From positions 1 through 33,629 of the IMG/VR virus record IMGVR_UViG_3300031227_000219: a stretch of DNA of 33,629 bases; one strand, 5' to 3'. Shown one piece after another: positions 22,516 through 30,864 of the stretch; position 1 is the stretch's first letter, and each line of letters starts with the position of its first letter. This DNA comes from a virus. The translations under genes and the position numbers were made by a program. The notes beneath the pieces were generated by a model. The model did no database searches, was not told the origin of the DNA, and was given only the letters and a program-made list of their open reading frames with translations.

Positions 22516-23157
22516 ATGTTGGATTACGGGACAATTACGAAGTCGATTGTAGCTGCTGAGCTTTCGGAGAAGCAAAAAGAGTATCGTGAGTATTTTGAAG
22601 GCATAATGTCTAAATGGAAGATTGAGAGTCCTGCCGATTTATCGGTTGCGGACAAGAAGAAGTTTTTTGAAGAGGTTGACAAGGGATGGGAAGCTGACGA
22701 AGAATCTGATGCGAAGAAAAGCAGTGATAGGATAGCTCAGGAAGATTTGATTGATGAAAAGATGGTTTTGGTAAAGGGTGCTATTGGTGCGTTTGTAGAT
22801 TACTTGTTTGATATAGATGGTTCTTATGACGTGTTGAAGGCTGTTGCAAAGCGTAATCCTGTTGTGGTATCTGAGGAGGCCACGATGGAGGATATTTTTG
22901 CAATGGAAGATGTTATAAACAGTACTATGTTTGTTGTTGTCAAACGTTCTCTTGCAGGAGTCCCGTGGAATAGAGTGAATGTTATCAAAGCAATCAAAGC
23001 TTTCACTTACATTTTGACTGGTGACCCGGGTCAAGGCATTGGTGAACTCAGGTTACTTATCAACAAGCCCAAGATTAGCGAATATGATCAGGGATTGCGA
23101 GACGATTTGGCATCGGCATTGAAGTTGCGTGTAGTAAAGGGTTTGAGGGCATTGTGA
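22516..23157 (+). CDS. Phage protein with SPADLS-KKKFFEEVDKGW motif
   Basis: The gene encodes 213 aa with GAAGGAG upstream. Residues 20-55 contain EYFEGIMSKWKIESPADLSV followed by KKKFFEEVDKGWEADEE, a motif that recurs in structural or hypothetical proteins of large myoviruses. An RIAQEDLIDE segment follows. The C-terminal 120 residues are helical (MVLVKGAIGAFVDYLF, NVIKAIKAFTYILTGDPG). The stop overlaps a GTG start of the next gene. Confidence 0.7.
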   Translation: MLDYGTITKSIVAAELSEKQKEYREYFEGIMSKWKIESPADLSVADKKKFFEEVDKGWEADEESDAKKSSDRIAQEDLIDEKMVLVKGAIGAFVDYLFDIDGSYDVLKAVAKRNPVVVSEEATMEDIFAMEDVINSTMFVVVKRSLAGVPWNRVNVIKAIKAFTYILTGDPGQGIGELRLLINKPKISEYDQGLRDDLASALKLRVVKGLRAL

Positions 23158-23474
23158 AAAACGAATTTGATGTAACTAAAGAATTGGTAGAGATTGGCAG
23201 ACTCATAGATTCTGCGCGTTTGATAGAAGTGGTCAGAAGCAGCGTGCATTCTATGTTTCGCAATAGGCGTTTAATGATTATTGGTGGCAAGTTTGCTGAA
23301 CGACATGCGGCGGGCTCGTCAAAGTATGATGTTGTAATAGTTCATGATGGAAAAAATGCTTTTGAGGTTGTTGCTCGTCGCATTCGTAAAAAGTTGCCAG
23401 ATGTTGAGATAACTGGTCTTGTGAATAATGTAATTGGAATACGAACGGTCAAGAAAAATGGAGAGAAAATTTGA
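23154..23474 (+). CDS. Small nucleotidyltransferase-like or hypothetical protein
   Basis: The gene encodes 106 aa from a GTG that overlaps the previous stop (GTGA). The sequence has a beta-alpha pattern: RLMIIGGKFAERHAAGSSKY, then DVVIVHDGKNAFEVVARRIR, then DVEITGLVNNVIGIRTV. The order GG-x-FAERH...S-K-YDVVIV loosely recalls the nucleotidyltransferase start GGxAxxxxG...DxDxx, with only one Asp, so activity is doubtful. The end overlaps the next gene. Confidence 0.65.
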   Translation: MKNEFDVTKELVEIGRLIDSARLIEVVRSSVHSMFRNRRLMIIGGKFAERHAAGSSKYDVVIVHDGKNAFEVVARRIRKKLPDVEITGLVNNVIGIRTVKKNGEKI

Positions 23475-24805
23475 CTGATATAGCTCGAATAGCAACTACG
23501 ATAGCGGCTGAGCATATTGAGGCTGCCGGTGTGCGCGTTTTTCTCGACATTGGTGAGAAGCTTAGCGACACTGATTTAGATAGGCTTTCCAAGCGTTTGA
23601 AGCAAATTGCTGCTCTTGGGAATGATATTGAACGTGCCAAGATTCGATGGTTAGATGAAAGAAAGGCTAATACTGAGTGGGAAAAAGACAGGCGAGCTTT
23701 GTTCATAGTTACTGGTTTTTTTGAGGACAAACAAGGCTTTTTGCCCTTGAAGTTACAGACCATTGCAAAGCGTTTAGGTGGAATCAGGCGTAATCCGTTT
23801 TCTGGCCCGGTCAATTTGATTTTTGGGTTTGGGCTAAAACCGGAGAAGTGGCTAAAAGGGATAGTTTCTCTTGCTAGAGGTTTTTTGAAGTCAATAAAGC
23901 AATGGAAGAAGCGTGGTGTTGATTTGCCGACTAATTTCAATGTTTCAGGATTCAATGTAGTCAATGCTGCTTCTTTGACTGCTGCTCAGTTGAAACCTTT
24001 TTTGGACTATGTAAAAAAGGCTGCTAAGTATGTTCCTGCGAATGTTTTGTATGGAGATTTGCGAGTTACGACGAAAAAGGAGTTGCCTAAGCAAGCGAGA
24101 ACATTGGCTTACTATAACAAGTCTGCGGATACTATGTCATTGATAGTAGATGCCAAGGATGCTCATCCTGTTTATTCGATTGCGCATGAGTTGGGGCATC
24201 GTGTAGAGCATAAGTTTTTCAAGAACATGCGTGAAATGGTTGAATTATATCGTGAAGGCGGCGGAAAAGGAATAGAGCAAAATGATGTATTTGAGTTTTC
24301 TGATGCTTTGTGGAAAATGAGCAGTTCAGCGCACATGGATGATATAGCGGCAGTGATAAAAGAGCAAGATTCTGAATTGTTTGAGCGCGTGAAGGGCATA
24401 GTAAGAGCTATTGCGGCCAAGTATGACGAGATAATGCATACGGTTAGAAAGTTAGGCAAAACTTACGGGGTCAAAATTCCATCAAGCAAGCGTTTACAAG
24501 GTACCATTGCGAAGTGGATTTTTAGTTTTTCTGATGGTAAAGACAAGCTGTTTCGTGATTTTACAAGCGCTGGTGTAGACATACGTTCTCACGTCATTGG
24601 TTGGCTTTATGAGTTGCAGAAAATACATGATGTCAACCAGTTGGTAGCGGACATTATGAGGTCTACATCATCGGAAAGCGGGGGACTGTTTCCGACTCCG
24701 TATAGTCGTACAGACGTAGATGAGTTTTTTGCGGAAAACTATGTGGCTTACAAAATGGGCAAAAAGGTTCATCCCAAAGTAGCTGAACTATTGAAGGGAT
24801 ACTGA
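23471..24805 (+). CDS. HELGH zinc metallopeptidase-like protein (zincin 1)
   Basis: The gene encodes 444 aa from a TTG overlapping the previous stop by TTGA. The N-terminus DIARIATTIAAEHIEAAG resembles the looser form of the window's tag. HELGH at residues 239-243 gives the zincin HExxH zinc site. EFFAENYVAYKMG near the C-terminus could offer the third ligand and a Tyr. Two helical blocks surround the core. The fold suits a metallopeptidase, but the substrate is unknown. A second HELGH protein of similar layout lies at 25890. Confidence 0.75.
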   Translation: MTDIARIATTIAAEHIEAAGVRVFLDIGEKLSDTDLDRLSKRLKQIAALGNDIERAKIRWLDERKANTEWEKDRRALFIVTGFFEDKQGFLPLKLQTIAKRLGGIRRNPFSGPVNLIFGFGLKPEKWLKGIVSLARGFLKSIKQWKKRGVDLPTNFNVSGFNVVNAASLTAAQLKPFLDYVKKAAKYVPANVLYGDLRVTTKKELPKQARTLAYYNKSADTMSLIVDAKDAHPVYSIAHELGHRVEHKFFKNMREMVELYREGGGKGIEQNDVFEFSDALWKMSSSAHMDDIAAVIKEQDSELFERVKGIVRAIAAKYDEIMHTVRKLGKTYGVKIPSSKRLQGTIAKWIFSFSDGKDKLFRDFTSAGVDIRSHVIGWLYELQKIHDVNQLVADIMRSTSSESGGLFPTPYSRTDVDEFFAENYVAYKMGKKVHPKVAELLKGY

Positions 24806-24852
24806 TAACAAGAGCAAGCAGTATCTAAATTGCTTAGCGGAAGGAGCGTAAA

Positions 24853-25338
24853 ATGAGTGTGAGCAAAACCACGGGTGCACCGTACTATAGTGGCGATTGG
24901 ACGGCTATCAAGGATATCTGTCGTACGTTCAACATAGGTGAGGGTAAGCTTGCCAAGATTACAGAGCAACTTGTAGAGTTTTATGAGGAGATGGTAGATC
25001 GCGAAATTGATGGAATGCTTGAACGCTACTATTACACACCTATTTTGCCTTACAATCAAGTAATGCCAGATGGTTCCACAAAGTCGATTTATCCCGGCAA
25101 TTTACGGCGTCTTGCTCGTTATTGGTCTGCTGGGTTGCTTTTGTTGAGCGAGTTTCAGGGTCTTGAGCCTAATGTACAAGAGGCTTCTACGAATTACATA
25201 GATGAGAGTCGTCGCATGGTATATGATTTAGTTAGATTTATGCGTCGTCTTCCACAGCCAGGCGGAATGTACAAGCATAATCTGAAAACATTAAGCCCCA
25301 CCTTTGCTCCTGGTCAGAACCCGGAGCCTAACTTCTAA
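24853..25338 (+). CDS. Candidate head-tail adaptor protein
   Basis: The gene encodes 161 aa with GGAAGGAG upstream. It contains DREIDGMLERYYYTPIL, then PGNLRRLARYWSAGLLLLSEF, then MVYDLVRFMRRL. This matches the layout of small connector (adaptor/DUF1320-like) proteins: an initial helix with Y-x-x-P, a segment aligning to the portal side, and a final helix. The adjacent genes at 21647 and 32926 could be other neck parts. The assignment rests on motif layout only. Confidence 0.55.
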   Translation: MSVSKTTGAPYYSGDWTAIKDICRTFNIGEGKLAKITEQLVEFYEEMVDREIDGMLERYYYTPILPYNQVMPDGSTKSIYPGNLRRLARYWSAGLLLLSEFQGLEPNVQEASTNYIDESRRMVYDLVRFMRRLPQPGGMYKHNLKTLSPTFAPGQNPEPNF

Positions 25339-25350
25339 GGGTTGTCGCTA

Positions 25351-25860
25351 ATGGACGTTAAAGGGATAATTAGTCGTGTGGCTTCTGATGTAGTTGTAGA
25401 ACAATTTTCTGTACCCATGATGGGCAAGTTGAATTGTGCTCAGGATGGAGGAAGCTATGCTATCTTGGAAGTTCCAGAAGAGTTTGTTGAGTCAGTTTAC
25501 CAAGCTATTTATGAACCTGGAATGGAAAAGCCACCCAATTATGCGCCGCACATATCAGTAATGTCAGATGATGAGTTGGAGAAAGCTGGCAAGATAGAAG
25601 AAGATGGTCAGAAGTTTCAGTTTACGGTTGAAGGTATTGATTCAGTTGACCCTGAAGGTTGGGATGAGATGGAGAAGGTATGGTTTGTACGTTGCAAGTC
25701 GCCTCAATTGGAGGCGTTGCGTCAAAAATATGACTTGACGCCATTGATGAACGGTGACCATCAGTTTCACATCAGCATAGCTGTAAAGCCTAAAGAAAAG
25801 AAAGCATCCTGGGAGCGTATGGCTTGTAGTGTGGAATCGTACTATCGTAGGTCGAGATAG
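25351..25860 (+). CDS. 2H phosphoesterase-like protein with tag-like start
   Basis: I choose ATG 25351 because AAGG lies 10 bases upstream; the product is 169 aa. Two H-x-S motifs, PHISVM (His67) and FHISIAV (His140), define the 2H phosphoesterase fold, which includes 2'-5' RNA ligase-like enzymes, cyclic phosphodiesterases and phage anti-CBASS Acb1. The N-terminus MDVKGIISRVASDVVVE resembles the looser tag form. The substrate could be RNA 2',3'-cyclic ends or cyclic nucleotides; neither can be decided from the sequence. Confidence 0.7.
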   Translation: MDVKGIISRVASDVVVEQFSVPMMGKLNCAQDGGSYAILEVPEEFVESVYQAIYEPGMEKPPNYAPHISVMSDDELEKAGKIEEDGQKFQFTVEGIDSVDPEGWDEMEKVWFVRCKSPQLEALRQKYDLTPLMNGDHQFHISIAVKPKEKKASWERMACSVESYYRRSR

Positions 25861-25889
25861 TAGTGGGCGTGAGTTGTAGGATTTGTAGC

Positions 25890-27503
25890 ATGGATGCAAT
25901 CTCTATAGAAGATCGGTTGGTCATGGGGCGAATAGCTTCAAGATTGGTATTGGCAGTTCCTAATTTAAATGATTCACACTGGATTGCAATCAAGAAGATG
26001 TCAGCTAAAGTGTCCCGGTTATTCAAAAAGCTCAATGCTTGTGACAAGATTTCAGAAGACAATCCTGATGGTCGTTTGACATGTTCTGTGAATCTGTTTC
26101 GGTCAAACAAGAAATTTTTGACGAATTTAGGTCGATCAGTAAAAGACGAGTGGGGTAAGGTTTCATGGGTTGTTGAATATGAATCGGCATATAGGGAGGT
26201 CAAGGAAGCGGGCAAGATGCTTGTAGAAGTGGCTGATAATATTTCAGACCATTATATCAGGAATGTAATTCCTATTATCAAGCAAGCCCCTACGTTGATT
26301 GAGAATTATCGGATTTCGGGAATTGATACTCCTGAGCATGAAAAAGCGGCCATCAAGCTAAAGACGGCGGCACATGGGTTTGCGATATCGAGGCATGTTT
26401 TAGAGGTATTGCCTCGTATTGTGTGGAACAATGAGGTTGCGATTGTTGACATATATAAGAAAACGGCACCTAGTGAGTTTAGTTATGGCGGATTCAAGAT
26501 TATCAATCGTTATGGTTTACTCAAGGATGAGATAGGAAGGACTCTCAAGTCAATTGACAATGCGACACAGAAGTTGAAAAGTTCTGGTTTTGGGGCTGCC
26601 ATATATGGACAATTTGTGATTAGGTCGAATAAAGAGGGCATGAGTAGTGCGTTTGGTAGTGGGCATTTAGCTGGTGGCTATTATAGTCCGAGTGAGGATT
26701 TGTTTGTTGGTTTTGCACCGAATGCGCAGGCGAGTGATAGTCTCATTGTTCATGAATTAGGGCATCGGTATTGGTGGAAATTTTTGGACGGTGCTCAACG
26801 CAATTATTGGCGAGGCAAGTTTGAGGAGCGGGCAGGTTACACAGAGGAGACGATGCGAGCGGTTTTGGTTTTGACTGTTCAAGAACGCCGAGAGATGTGG
26901 AAGATAATCAAGAGAGCGTGGATGGGATGGAAGTTTAGGAAGATTGACGACCGTATTGCTAGAAAATTTGGGGGCGTGGCATTAGACAAGCTTACGAGGT
27001 ATGTTTTGGATTATTTGCAACCCAAATTGGATTTCAAGGCTTATATGATATCTGGCTTTTTTGCGAAGTGGGCTAAGGTTCTCCTTTGTGATGAGAGGGA
27101 TTTTGAGCGATTTGGCATTCCAAAGTATGAGGGAAACAAAGGTTACGATGACTGGGATTACGATGAATGGCTGAAAAGCTTGCCAAAAGGATTTATGCCT
27201 TTGTCACGAGCGACCATAGGAGGGAAGGAGTGTTTTAGTTTTGAGAGACCTCCTACCAGAAAACAGGCGCAGATGTTTATTGGAAAAGGCGATTATATGC
27301 CAGACTGGAACGCGACTCAAATCAAGCTCAGGATAAATGAATATCTCAAGGCGCGTGGCATGTCTCCGGCATCTGTTAGTGAATACGGAACCACTAACAC
27401 GCAAGAGGATTGGGCTGAGACTTTTACGGCTGTGGTGATGAAAAAAAGAGCCTCGGAAGAAGCTGTGGATAGATTTTGGCGAACTGTCGATAAAAAGTGG
27501 TAA
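25890..27503 (+). CDS. HELGH zinc metallopeptidase-like protein (zincin 2)
   Basis: The start is uncertain: ATG 25890 (537 aa) or a GTG at 25863. MDAISIEDRLVMGRIASRLV carries the looser tag. HELGH at residues about 288-292 gives the zinc site, followed by RYWWKFLDGAQRNYW. WAETFTAVVMKKRASE near the C-terminus is comparable with the zincin 1 EFFAENYVAYKM segment. The protein is large and helical in its N-terminal half. It may be a virion-associated peptidase with unknown target. Confidence 0.75.
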   Translation: MDAISIEDRLVMGRIASRLVLAVPNLNDSHWIAIKKMSAKVSRLFKKLNACDKISEDNPDGRLTCSVNLFRSNKKFLTNLGRSVKDEWGKVSWVVEYESAYREVKEAGKMLVEVADNISDHYIRNVIPIIKQAPTLIENYRISGIDTPEHEKAAIKLKTAAHGFAISRHVLEVLPRIVWNNEVAIVDIYKKTAPSEFSYGGFKIINRYGLLKDEIGRTLKSIDNATQKLKSSGFGAAIYGQFVIRSNKEGMSSAFGSGHLAGGYYSPSEDLFVGFAPNAQASDSLIVHELGHRYWWKFLDGAQRNYWRGKFEERAGYTEETMRAVLVLTVQERREMWKIIKRAWMGWKFRKIDDRIARKFGGVALDKLTRYVLDYLQPKLDFKAYMISGFFAKWAKVLLCDERDFERFGIPKYEGNKGYDDWDYDEWLKSLPKGFMPLSRATIGGKECFSFERPPTRKQAQMFIGKGDYMPDWNATQIKLRINEYLKARGMSPASVSEYGTTNTQEDWAETFTAVVMKKRASEEAVDRFWRTVDKKW

Positions 27504-27979
27504 AAGTGAAAGGAAAACTATGGACATTAGTTACAATCCGTCTTCTCGGTTTTGTGCGGCTGTTGTTAGGTATAATCTTGGTCGTTTTTTCTGATGAAGA
27601 AGAGGAAATGACTGAGAAAGAGGTGAAGCGTGGCTTGATGGGTTGTCTCAAGTTTGGCTTGACAAGTTCGTTGAAGGATATTGTCAATAAAGCTAGAGGT
27701 TTGCGTGGCAATAAGATACCGTGGAAGTCTGTTATCAGGCATATATGGGAAGAAATCAAAGAGAAGGTAAGCATACGAAAGGTTGCCAAGGACATTTGGC
27801 AGATAGCTCGTAAGAAGGGTTGGAAGTTTGCTGTTGTGGCAATCTTACTTGAGATGTTTGAGGACATTGTATTGCCCGGTCTGGCTATTGTTCTTGGACA
27901 TCCAGAGTTGGCACCGATGTTTTTGGCGTTACATCTTGAGCCGATTGTATATCCAATAGCTATGTGTATCCTTCAGTGA
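27497..27979 (+). CDS. Membrane protein, hypothetical
   Basis: The gene encodes 160 aa from GTG 27497, overlapping the previous gene; ATG 27608 is a shorter alternative. The N-terminal segment TLVTIRLLGFVRLLLGIILV is a likely membrane helix. Two more hydrophobic stretches (FAVVAILLEMFEDIVLPGLA and MFLALHLEPIVYPIAMCIL) occur at the C-terminus. The centre is basic and amphipathic. Holin, lysis or injection-related roles are possible; no family is recognised. Confidence 0.65.
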   Translation: MVKVKGKLWTLVTIRLLGFVRLLLGIILVVFSDEEEEMTEKEVKRGLMGCLKFGLTSSLKDIVNKARGLRGNKIPWKSVIRHIWEEIKEKVSIRKVAKDIWQIARKKGWKFAVVAILLEMFEDIVLPGLAIVLGHPELAPMFLALHLEPIVYPIAMCILQ

Positions 27980-27991
27980 AAGGAGTGATTG

Positions 27992-28534
27992 ATGAATGGT
28001 AGGCGTGTAAGGACAGCTAAACAAATAGATGCTTCTTTGAAGGATGTGTTAAATCGCATCTATCGGCGGATTCGTGATTCTGATTTGGCAAAGACACTTT
28101 CTGACAAGGTTGTGCACTATTTCAAGACGAAGAACGACAATTATGATTTGTCTTCACGGCAGACGAGCATGTTATATCGTAATGTGCACGATTATGACGA
28201 ACAGGTTCCGCTTTCCAAGAAGCGTGACTTAGACATTGATTGGACTGCACATGGTGCGTATCGCAGCGAATTGAGAGATATTTCGCCGCGCAAGGTAAAT
28301 GATGCTGTTCGCGATAAAGCACGCAAGAGCATTCAAAGGGGCAAATCGATAGACAAGACCATACGATTCCGCAATCCTGATACCGGGACGATAGTAGTAG
28401 ACTATAAATTGAAAAGAAGTCCTGCTACAGCGGATGTTGTAACTGTTTGGGCGTCTCAGGGACGTAGAATGCGTACAGCATCTAAAGAGTTGAAGGCCGA
28501 ACTTTTGGATGATATAGGCACATCTGAATTTTAG
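27992..28534 (+). CDS. Hypothetical protein with DUF4258-like core
   Basis: ATG 27992 follows AAAGGAG, giving 180 aa. The core IDWTAHGAYRSELRDISPRK, then IRFRNPDTGTIVVDYKL, then ADVVTVWASQG has the layout of DUF4258/RelE-like small proteins: a His-containing start, R-x-x-x-R, and final beta strands. The N-terminal half is helical and basic. A toxin-like or RNA-binding role is possible but not supported by catalytic residues I can name. Confidence 0.6.
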   Translation: MNGRRVRTAKQIDASLKDVLNRIYRRIRDSDLAKTLSDKVVHYFKTKNDNYDLSSRQTSMLYRNVHDYDEQVPLSKKRDLDIDWTAHGAYRSELRDISPRKVNDAVRDKARKSIQRGKSIDKTIRFRNPDTGTIVVDYKLKRSPATADVVTVWASQGRRMRTASKELKAELLDDIGTSEF

Positions 28535-28542
28535 GAGAAAAA

Positions 28543-28884
28543 ATGAGACATTCAGAGATTTCAGAAAGAATAGTTGCAAGTTTTTCACGTAGTGCGGGTG
28601 GCGCTCTTTTCTACGTAAAGAATCCCTTGAAGAATTATCGGAAGTATGTAGAAAAAATGCTTCCTCGTTGGTTTAACAAGTCTGGCCAATATGAAGGTGA
28701 GCTTGATAGGGATTATCCTATAAGATGGAAGGGACCACAGATTGACAAGATGTTGGGGTTAGCAATTTCAGACAATTTCACTTTTGTTCAACAGACTTCT
28801 GATGGCCAGATTATAAAGGAAGAAGGCAAGATTACTGCCAGAATACAGGGCGGGGGTATTTACATCGCCGTGATGCTGTATTGA
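28543..28884 (+). CDS. Small protein with weak tag
   Basis: The gene encodes 113 aa with AGGAG. MRHSEISERIVASFSRSAGG may be a loose form of the tag. The body is charged and ends ITARIQGGGIYIAVML. No family is recognised. It is followed by a 55-base gap. Confidence 0.65.
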   Translation: MRHSEISERIVASFSRSAGGALFYVKNPLKNYRKYVEKMLPRWFNKSGQYEGELDRDYPIRWKGPQIDKMLGLAISDNFTFVQQTSDGQIIKEEGKITARIQGGGIYIAVMLY

Positions 28885-28939
28885 TTGAGGAGCTTTTAGA
28901 TAACTACGAAGAGTCGGAACTACTGAAAGTTATGAGCGA

Positions 28940-29335
28940 ATGAGTTGTCAGAGAATAGCAATTCGGATAGCTTCGGATTTCATAGCCAAAGCTCGTCCTT
29001 CTACTCTTTTCGAGCAGGCATTTTTTGACATACGCGAGAAAGCAAAGAAGCTCAAGCGTGGTTGGGAAAAGCAGGCTCGCGAGGCTTTGGAGAATCGTTT
29101 AGGTTCTGATTTACAGACACGTGGTTTCAGGGTATCTGCATTGCAAGTCAAGTTAGGCAGGTATCGTGGTTCTTCTTTTATAACGTCTGCGAAGTTAGCA
29201 GTTGAAGCAAAACCACCTTTCGAGGCCGAAGATGAAAGGGTTATCAAGCTTGAGAAGTATCTCAAGTCTAGGTATAGTCCGAAGTATAAGCTGAAAAGTG
29301 TTTCTAACGGAGTTGCCAATTTTAACGTTCGTTAA
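28940..29335 (+). CDS. Hypothetical protein with loose tag
   Basis: The gene encodes 131 aa; no strong ribosome site is visible. MSCQRIAIRIASDFIAKA is the clearest example of the looser R-I-A-x-x-I-A-S version. The body is basic and helical (FFDIREKAKKLKRGWEKQAR), followed by a beta region with F-x-V-S-A-L-Q-V-K-L. The function is unknown. Confidence 0.65.
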   Translation: MSCQRIAIRIASDFIAKARPSTLFEQAFFDIREKAKKLKRGWEKQAREALENRLGSDLQTRGFRVSALQVKLGRYRGSSFITSAKLAVEAKPPFEAEDERVIKLEKYLKSRYSPKYKLKSVSNGVANFNVR

Positions 29336-29350
29336 AAAGGTTTCACAATA

Positions 29351-29890
29351 ATGGATAGCAAGAAAGTAGCCGTCGAGCTTGTCAAGATAGCCAAGTTATT
29401 GGTATCTGAAGAAAAAGAGGCTCTTGCTTCCGAGAAATGGGAAGCACCGAAAGGGAATAGAAAAACATGGCGTCTCAAGAAAGACGATGGTTCTTACGAG
29501 TATCGTGATTCGCCTCCAGAAGAGGAAAAACCTGCTGAAAACAAAGAGAAGGTCAAAGAGAAGGTCAAAGAGAAGGTTAGGAAAGTTCGCAAGAAAAAGT
29601 ACAAGGTGAGTAAAAAATCTATTGAGCCTGTCAAAAAAGTCTTAGACAATAACAAAATAGCAGATGATTCGGATGAGTTAGAGGAGCTTGTTGGATTCAA
29701 GAAGACTTTGGGGCCAAGAAAAGGTGGTCGAACACCTGAAGAATTGAAGCGAGATTTTATTGCAAACATGGACCCTGCGAGTTATGAAAGTCCTGCTGCA
29801 TTTGAAGCTGCTCAAGAACGTATCAAGGGGATGCCGGTTGGCGACTTTGATGCGGTTTTGGGTGCGATAGCTGAAGATGAAGAGGAATAG
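29351..29890 (+). CDS. Tagged protein with KEKVKEKV repeat
   Basis: The gene encodes 179 aa; AAAAAGG lies 9 bases upstream of the ATG. It begins MDSKKVAVELVKIAKLLVSE, a strong tag, followed at once by EKEALASEKW. A Lys-rich KVKEKVKEKV stretch occupies residues 68-85. The C-terminal domain (LKRDFIANMDPASYESPAAF, VGDFDAVLGAIAED) looks like a conserved helical domain. No enzyme motif is seen. The VSE after the tag resembles a T4-type cleavage site. Confidence 0.75.
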   Translation: MDSKKVAVELVKIAKLLVSEEKEALASEKWEAPKGNRKTWRLKKDDGSYEYRDSPPEEEKPAENKEKVKEKVKEKVRKVRKKKYKVSKKSIEPVKKVLDNNKIADDSDELEELVGFKKTLGPRKGGRTPEELKRDFIANMDPASYESPAAFEAAQERIKGMPVGDFDAVLGAIAEDEEE

Positions 29891-29930
29891 AATTTTTGAT
29901 ATTTGTGAATTCAAAATTGGAGGACAATAG

Positions 29931-30857
29931 ATGAGTTTAGGACGATTTTTTTTGATTCGTTGGATTCGTGTTCTTATGGGTTTAGGGGATAATTCTGTAA
30001 AGCCTCCTGACAATTCACAGACTTCTCAAATCAAACGGGCTTTGCTTGTAGGGATCAACAAATATGCCATGCCGGGCAATGATTTAAACGGTTGTGTCAA
30101 CGATGTAGAAGACGTATACGATTTGCTTACGAAAGAGTATGGCTTTGAGAAAGACAATGTGCGCGTATTGACGGATGAGCGTGCCACGAAGATGGACATT
30201 ATAGACAGATTGCATTGGCTTGTAGATGAAACACAAGCAGGGGATATTGCTGTTTACTATCATAGCGGACATGGTACAAGAGTACGTGACCGCAACGGGG
30301 ATGAATTAGATGATTGTTTAGATGAATGTGTTGTGACTCACGATCATGATTGGGACAATCCACTGATAGATGATATTTTGGCTGACATTTTCAAAAAGCT
30401 TGTTGATGGGGCATATTTGAATGTAGTCGTAGATACATGTCACAGTGGCACTATTACTCGTAATTTTAGCAATCCAGAAGACGACAAAAACGTTTCTCGC
30501 AAGACACGTTTTCTTATGCCTCCGTTTGACATTGCGGCCCGTTCATTTAGTCGCGATTTACCGGTAAGACATTTTGGCGAGAAGTTCAATTTGCCAGGCA
30601 ATCAGCGGCACGTTTTGCTTTCTGGGTGCAAAGATGACCAGTACAGCGAAGAGTTGTATATTAGTGGCAAGGTTCGTGGTGTATTGACACACAGTATGAC
30701 ATCCTTTTTGCGCTCTGTGTTAGAGCCTGATACAAATTGGAAGATGGTTAGGGCGAATGTGCTGGAGGCTATCAAGAAGGCCGGTCACGAGCAAATACCA
30801 CAGTTGTCGGGTATGAATGAACTGTTGAAGAAAGAGCCATTTGGAGGGAAAGTCTAA
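29931..30857 (+). CDS. Metacaspase/caspase-like (C14) protease
   Basis: The gene encodes 308 aa with GGAGG upstream. After an N-terminal hydrophobic-basic helix (GRFFLIRWIRVLMGLG), residues 35-60 read RALLVGINKYAMPGNDLNGC, the typical start of the caspase fold. IAVYYHSGHGTR carries the catalytic His (His114) and VVVDTCHSGTI the catalytic Cys (Cys170). VLLSGCKDDQYSEE is also typical. Metacaspases cleave after Arg/Lys and are rare in phages. It may process virion proteins or act in host interaction. It lacks the shared tag, but the tagged CCA-type gene follows seven bases after it. Confidence 0.88.
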   Translation: MSLGRFFLIRWIRVLMGLGDNSVKPPDNSQTSQIKRALLVGINKYAMPGNDLNGCVNDVEDVYDLLTKEYGFEKDNVRVLTDERATKMDIIDRLHWLVDETQAGDIAVYYHSGHGTRVRDRNGDELDDCLDECVVTHDHDWDNPLIDDILADIFKKLVDGAYLNVVVDTCHSGTITRNFSNPEDDKNVSRKTRFLMPPFDIAARSFSRDLPVRHFGEKFNLPGNQRHVLLSGCKDDQYSEELYISGKVRGVLTHSMTSFLRSVLEPDTNWKMVRANVLEAIKKAGHEQIPQLSGMNELLKKEPFGGKV

Positions 30858-30864
30858 TGAAAAT

